Both the position numbers and the translations under genes were made by a program. From contig CBDBEN010000004.1 in assembly GCA_965204405.1 (NCBI GenBank), positions 868,001 to 932,000 on the forward strand: 64,000 nucleotides of DNA. Direction: 5' to 3'. Shown here piece after piece: positions 60,346 to 64,000 of this stretch. This DNA is from JANQPX01 sp965204405 (lineage in GTDB: Bacteria; Pseudomonadota; Alphaproteobacteria; Geminicoccales; Geminicoccaceae). Under the pieces are notes generated by a model. That model had not been told where the DNA came from. It was given only the letters and a program-made list of their open reading frames with translations, and ran no database searches. Every line of letters begins with the position of its first letter. Within the stretch, counting starts at the first letter, position 1.

Positions 60346-62412
60346 TTAGGCCTCGTCTTCTGTCTCTCCTTTGCCGTTGAGCTCCCGCCTCGCCGCTTCG
60401 ATCTCCTCGCGTTCGCGAAGATAGTCCTCGGTCGTACGGACCGGTTGGCGTGCGCCGGCGGCCATCGGGTTGTCCTTGGTTTCGAATTGGACAATCACCC
60501 GGCAGTCTTCGCACATCTTGATGCGATCGGTCGCGGCGCTGTCTTGGAACATGGCATGCTTCTCCCCCAGCATCGCCACGATTTTCTCGATCGAGCTCTT
60601 GGTGCCGAACGGCTGCTGGCAGCGAATGCAGAGGAATGGTTCCTCTTCTTTAACAACTGCAGGCACCTTGGCTGCATCCTCGAAGCTGACCCTGGCCTCG
60701 AGCGTGATCACGTTTTCCGGGCAGGTGGCTGCGCAAAGGCCGCATTGGACGCAGGCATCTTCCTGAAAGCGAAGCTGCGGTAAGTCCGGGTTGTCGATCA
60801 TCGCCCCGGTGGGACAGGCACCGACGCAAGCCAGGCAAAGCGTGCAGCCTTCGACCTCGACATTAACCTGGCCGAATGGTGCTCCTGCGGGAAGGCTGAT
60901 GTGATCGACTTTGACGGGCGCTTGGTCATGCAGGGTATCAAGGGCCGAACGCATCAGGGTCCGCTTTTGCCCCATCGGCAGGAAGTCGCCCGCGGCAATA
61001 GGCGAAAGGTCACTGATCCCGTAGAGCGCCGTCTCGACAACATCCGGATCGGAGTCGACCATCAGGCCGACACGGTCGGCACCATGCCCAAACCCCTCGA
61101 GAATTGCCTCGGCATAGCTCTTTTGAACCTCAAGGCCGCTTAACTCATCGCGGCGTCTTGGCGGCACCAGGAAGATCAGCCTCTGTGCGCCATAGGCAAA
61201 GGCGGCGAGGATCGCATCGAGGCCGAGTTGCGTAACCTCATTCACCGCAAATGGAATGACATGAGACGGCAAACCGCGACCGAGCCGTGCCATGGCCCCA
61301 ATCAATGCGGTACCGTGATCCTCATCATGCACCAGGAGAACGGCGCGTTCGCCGCCCGCTTGATGATAGGTGCCGAGGAGAGTGCGCAGGCGTTTGAGCA
61401 CGGCATCCGCCGGCGGGTAGGCGTAGGCGGCGGCACCGGTCGGACAAACGCTGTTGCAGCCGCCGCAGCCGCCGCAGAGAAACGGATCGATCGCGACCAC
61501 ATCGCCATTCGGCTGGATCGCTGCTGCCGGGCAGACATCCAGGCAACGGGTGCAGCCGGTCTGCTGGCTTCGCGAATGGGCGCAGAGATCGGCATGGAAG
61601 TCGACATAGCGCGGCTTTTCGAACTCGCCGACGAGGTCGGTCAACTCGAACATGGCCTTTTGCACGGCGGCAGGATCGCCTGGATCCGGCCGAAAATAGC
61701 CGTCCCTTTTCTCATGCGCGGGAAAAATGGGCGCGCCGCCGGAAAGGTCGAAAATCAGATCGGCCTCGGCGGCAACGCCGTCCCGGCCGGCGCCGAACCC
61801 AAGGGCCTGGCGAGAGGAAACCTCCATGGTCGAAAAGCCGTCCACGGTGAGTTTGAAGCTCCCGAGATGCCCTTCGGCCCCGCTTACCCGCCCCTTGAAG
61901 ATCGGCATGTCGATGCTGCCGGGCGGCAGAATGTCGGTCGGATCGCTGAGCAGCAAGGTGACCGAGAGGCGGGCGCCGAGCTGCATCGCCGCATCGAGGG
62001 CCAACTGTCCCCGACCATAGACCAGGCACTCGCCCGCAGACGTCATGGTCACGCTCGACGACGAGGGGATCGCCAAGGCTGCCTCGGCAAGGAGTGCCGC
62101 GATCTTGGCCGTGGCATCCGGGCCTTCCTCCGACCAGCCGGCGCGTTCGCGGATATTGGTGTAGGCGATCTGGGTGTCGGGGCCGAGTTCGGCCTTGGTC
62201 TCCTCGAACAGGGGAGCTTCCTGGGTACAGGCTACCAGGAGAGGCCCGCCTTGGGCGGCGGCTTCCTTGAACCGGTCGATCTGAGCCCGGCATAGCTGAG
62301 TATGCACAACTGCCTGGCTATCGCTTCCGAGCGCTTCGGCCAGCCCCTTGTCGTCCAGCGCCATGCTGATTTCGCAGTTACAAAGAAAAACCTTCTTGCC
62401 GTTCAATTCCAT
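60346..62412 (-). CDS. 4Fe-4S protein of a formate dehydrogenase accessory locus
   Basis: The 688-aa protein (start taken at MELNGKKVFLCNCEIS) contains two bacterial-ferredoxin-type double cluster regions: TGCTRCLDVCPAAAI with CGGCGGCNSVCPTGAA, about residues 275-325, and CTLCLACVGACPTGAM with CVQCGLCAATCPENVI, about 510-575. A CIRCQQPFG ... CEDCR pair near the C-terminus may bind zinc. The N-terminal ~250 residues have a VCTQEAPLFEE-like segment. The same gene sits beside DUF3305/DUF3306 genes in formate dehydrogenase loci of related bacteria, where it probably shuttles electrons or helps assemble the enzyme. Confidence 0.8.
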   Translation of the reverse strand: MELNGKKVFLCNCEISMALDDKGLAEALGSDSQAVVHTQLCRAQIDRFKEAAAQGGPLLVACTQEAPLFEETKAELGPDTQIAYTNIRERAGWSEEGPDATAKIAALLAEAALAIPSSSSVTMTSAGECLVYGRGQLALDAAMQLGARLSVTLLLSDPTDILPPGSIDMPIFKGRVSGAEGHLGSFKLTVDGFSTMEVSSRQALGFGAGRDGVAAEADLIFDLSGGAPIFPAHEKRDGYFRPDPGDPAAVQKAMFELTDLVGEFEKPRYVDFHADLCAHSRSQQTGCTRCLDVCPAAAIQPNGDVVAIDPFLCGGCGGCNSVCPTGAAAYAYPPADAVLKRLRTLLGTYHQAGGERAVLLVHDEDHGTALIGAMARLGRGLPSHVIPFAVNEVTQLGLDAILAAFAYGAQRLIFLVPPRRRDELSGLEVQKSYAEAILEGFGHGADRVGLMVDSDPDVVETALYGISDLSPIAAGDFLPMGQKRTLMRSALDTLHDQAPVKVDHISLPAGAPFGQVNVEVEGCTLCLACVGACPTGAMIDNPDLPQLRFQEDACVQCGLCAATCPENVITLEARVSFEDAAKVPAVVKEEEPFLCIRCQQPFGTKSSIEKIVAMLGEKHAMFQDSAATDRIKMCEDCRVIVQFETKDNPMAAGARQPVRTTEDYLREREEIEAARRELNGKGETEDEA

Positions 62413-62579
62413 AACATCCGCCGGGCATCTTGGGATCAAGGCGCCCCCACGATCGGTGGGCACCTGGATCTTTCATCCACGATTGGATCGGGAGATGCAA
62501 GCATGGCGCATTGGGGCAGGATGCTTGCAAGCCTTCATGGAATTAAGGCATCCTTCACGGGAAACAGGTTGGGAACATC

Positions 62580-63146
62580 ATGGAAAAACAGATTTCCATG
62601 CCGGTCGGCGTGGTGGTCGAGCGGCGCGCGTTGCAAAACCGCTGGCAAAAGGTGGCCTGGAAGCCGGTCGGCGTCCTCCCCGGCGCCGCCGAGGTCGGGG
62701 GCTGGAAGGAGCTGATGCGCGGCGAGGATTGGGTGCAATACCACATGGCCACGCTCAAACTTGAGCTCCACCGGAAGGAAACCCAGTCTTACCTGACCAA
62801 CCTTAATGACGACCCGCCCAAGCTCTACGTCGTGCTCCGCGACAACGAGGATCATGCGTCCGATGAGGCGGTGGTGCCGTTCTTGGTGACCGCCTCCCCG
62901 TTCGAAGCCCAGGATTATCTGGATTCCGGCGAAGAGATCGTCGAGGGCGTAACCATGCCCGATGGCGTGGTCGCCTGGGTCAAGGCATTTTGCGATCACC
63001 ATCATGTGGACGAGCCCTTCAAGAAGAGAAAGCGCAGGAACTATGACCCGAACGACGTGGGCTTCAGCAGAAGGCCGGACCATGGCGTTCCCGGCCATAA
63101 GATGAACGGCGCGTCCCGGCGTGGAGGTGGTCATGGCGAAGGATAA
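62580..63146 (+). CDS. DUF3305 protein (formate dehydrogenase-associated)
   Basis: The 188-aa protein matches DUF3305: ISMPVGVVVERRALQNRWQK and VAWKPVGVLPGA, YLTNLNDDPPKLYVVLRDNE, HHHVDEPFKKRKRRNYDP. Members accompany formate dehydrogenase genes in alphaproteobacteria; biochemical role unknown. Divergent from the 4Fe-4S gene across 167 bp and overlapping the DUF3306 gene by 14 bases. Confidence 0.87.
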   Translation: MEKQISMPVGVVVERRALQNRWQKVAWKPVGVLPGAAEVGGWKELMRGEDWVQYHMATLKLELHRKETQSYLTNLNDDPPKLYVVLRDNEDHASDEAVVPFLVTASPFEAQDYLDSGEEIVEGVTMPDGVVAWVKAFCDHHHVDEPFKKRKRRNYDPNDVGFSRRPDHGVPGHKMNGASRRGGGHGEG

Positions 63147-63780
63147 CCAGGGAGGCCCTGGACCCAAAAGGTCTCGAGCCATGCCTGCGGATGAAGGTTT
63201 TCTCGGACGCTGGTCCAGACGGAAGGCTGAAGCCAAGCTGCCGGCGGCAGATGCCGGACTGGCCGTCGAGGAAACCGAACCGCCGGCGGCAGACGCTGAC
63301 TTGCCGGAGGAAAGCCGGGAACAGCCGATAGCAGACGCCGAACAAGCCGCCCAACCGCCGGAGGCAGTATTAGAGTTGCCGGACATCGACAAGATGGATG
63401 CGGGGTCCGACTACAGCGTCTTCATGCAGGCGGGCGTGCCGCCGGCGCTCAAGACCAAGGCGCTGCGCAAGCTCTGGCGGGTGAAGCCCGAACTCGCCAA
63501 TCTCGATGGCCTCATCGACTATGGCGAGGACCTGACCGGCTCGTTCAAGGTCGTCGATCACCTGAAGACCGCCTATGAAGTCGGCAAGGGCTTTTTGCGT
63601 GACGAGGAGAAGGCGCCAAAAGACGCTTCACCCGAAGCCGATGACGCTGCCGATGAAGATAAAGCTATCGCAGAAGACGAGCATCAGCCCGCTGAGATCG
63701 ATCATTCGGTGAAGCCCGATGTCATGCAGGATGAGGTGGCTGAAGCCGAAGCATCATCTGGCAAGACGGCCAAAAGCTGA
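63133..63780 (+). CDS. DUF3306 protein (formate dehydrogenase-associated)
   Basis: The 215-aa protein has the DUF3306 core FLGRWSRRKAEAK near residue 22, a variable acidic, Ala/Glu-rich linker, then DYSVFMQAGVPPALKTKALRKLWRVKPELANLDGLIDYGEDLT, of which KALRKLWRVKP is the clearest family motif. The C-terminal 60 residues are acidic and low-complexity. It follows DUF3305 in the same operon; the remaining formate dehydrogenase genes are expected beyond the window. Confidence 0.87.
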   Translation: MAKDNQGGPGPKRSRAMPADEGFLGRWSRRKAEAKLPAADAGLAVEETEPPAADADLPEESREQPIADAEQAAQPPEAVLELPDIDKMDAGSDYSVFMQAGVPPALKTKALRKLWRVKPELANLDGLIDYGEDLTGSFKVVDHLKTAYEVGKGFLRDEEKAPKDASPEADDAADEDKAIAEDEHQPAEIDHSVKPDVMQDEVAEAEASSGKTAKS

Positions 63781-64000
63781 CATTTGAACCGTTTATGCCT
63801 GCCGCTAGGATAGATTGCCGGCAGCTTGGCGGGCTGTCGACCTGGGTGCGGTGGATCTCCCTTGCATCATCGGCACCTCGGGGATAGTTTAAAATAAGAA
63901 CAATGTAGGTGTAATCACCATTAACGGCTGGGGATGGCTCTAACGGCGCATGGCAGCATCGGGAGCAACGTCAAGAGATCGTAGCGGGGTCTTGCCTGAG
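63781..64000. other. Intergenic tail of the window
   Basis: No frame with recognisable motif is visible after DUF3306. AT-richer sequence (GTTTAAAATAAGAACAATG) near 63888 may be a promoter for a gene beyond the window. Confidence 0.3.

Noticed and set aside
61228..62295. 355-aa plus-strand frame
   Set aside because: It lies fully antisense to the 4Fe-4S gene, is rich in Arg/Gly and has no motif: a GC-driven shadow.
62535..63392. 285-aa minus-strand frame
   Set aside because: Antisense to the DUF3305/DUF3306 genes, without recognisable features.

Overview
The window looks like a chromosomal stretch of an alphaproteobacterium, probably in the Hyphomicrobiales (Rhizobiales). The grounds are the DUF3305/DUF3306 formate-dehydrogenase accessory locus, the Zur-type palindromes, the families of the ABC operons and the mix of IS elements; the species cannot be fixed from the sequence alone. 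Gene blocks that look native are GC-rich and tightly coupled, with many ATGA or TGATG overlaps. They are the left edge (1-2.07 kb), the sugar operon (22.4-28.0 kb) and the right end (about 52-64 kb). Between them lies a looser accessory zone (about 2.1-22 kb and 28-51 kb) of single genes in both orientations, pseudogenes, IS elements and dispersed intergenic repeats.

Layout. 0-2.07 kb: methyltransferase, glutathione S-transferase, YbaK-type deacylase and a tRNA-Ser(GCU) that marks the start of the accessory zone. 2.2-9.5 kb: decayed genes (acyltransferase, PIN protein with an in-frame stop, di-heme peroxidase, ABC binding protein coupled to a MerR regulator, M48 protease with a tail frameshift). 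9.8-22.3 kb: MHYT histidine kinase, two lipoproteins (one a probable zinc peptidase), an odd P-loop kinase-like protein, an IS5-type element, a 1008-aa TPR-array/PrsW intramembrane-protease fusion with a divergent 42-aa membrane protein, and an IS110. 22.4-28.0 kb: a CUT1 sugar ABC importer without its ATPase, a class I aldolase and an FGGY kinase. 28.2-51 kb: IS5, a MITE, ISKra4, IS110 and nested IS630 copies, interspersed with a Cys-rich tandem-repeat secreted protein, GNAT, SUKH, FMN reductase, RidA, astacin-like protease, nucleoside deoxyribosyltransferase, an ICMT-like membrane protein, AraC + DMT exporter, a cysteine-desulfurase-like enzyme, nitroreductase and GMC oxidoreductase.

51.4-58.5 kb reads as a zinc-starvation module: a His-rich ZrgA/DUF2796 protein, a broken zur, a CobW/COG0523 GTPase, and a complete dipeptide/nickel-type ABC importer with a fused double ATPase. 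Three Zur-like palindromes sit in front of zrgA, the zur remnant and the ABC operon. 58.8-60.1 kb has an Hpt phosphotransfer protein and an OmpA-like lipoprotein. A 33-bp perfect hairpin follows, then a divergent pair of transcription units typical of formate dehydrogenase accessory loci (688-aa iron-sulfur protein; DUF3305 and DUF3306).

The most unusual signals are: (1) the TPR-PrsW fusion; (2) a dispersed ~137-bp imperfect-palindrome repeat (family B here) found in at least a dozen intergenic spaces, plus a second ~169-bp family (A) with three copies; (3) a 144-bp MITE whose ends match the full-length ISKra4 element 4 kb away; (4) the Zur-boxed peptide-type importer; and (5) an IS630 sitting exactly in codon 5 of another IS630 transposase, which is itself inserted at a TA target.
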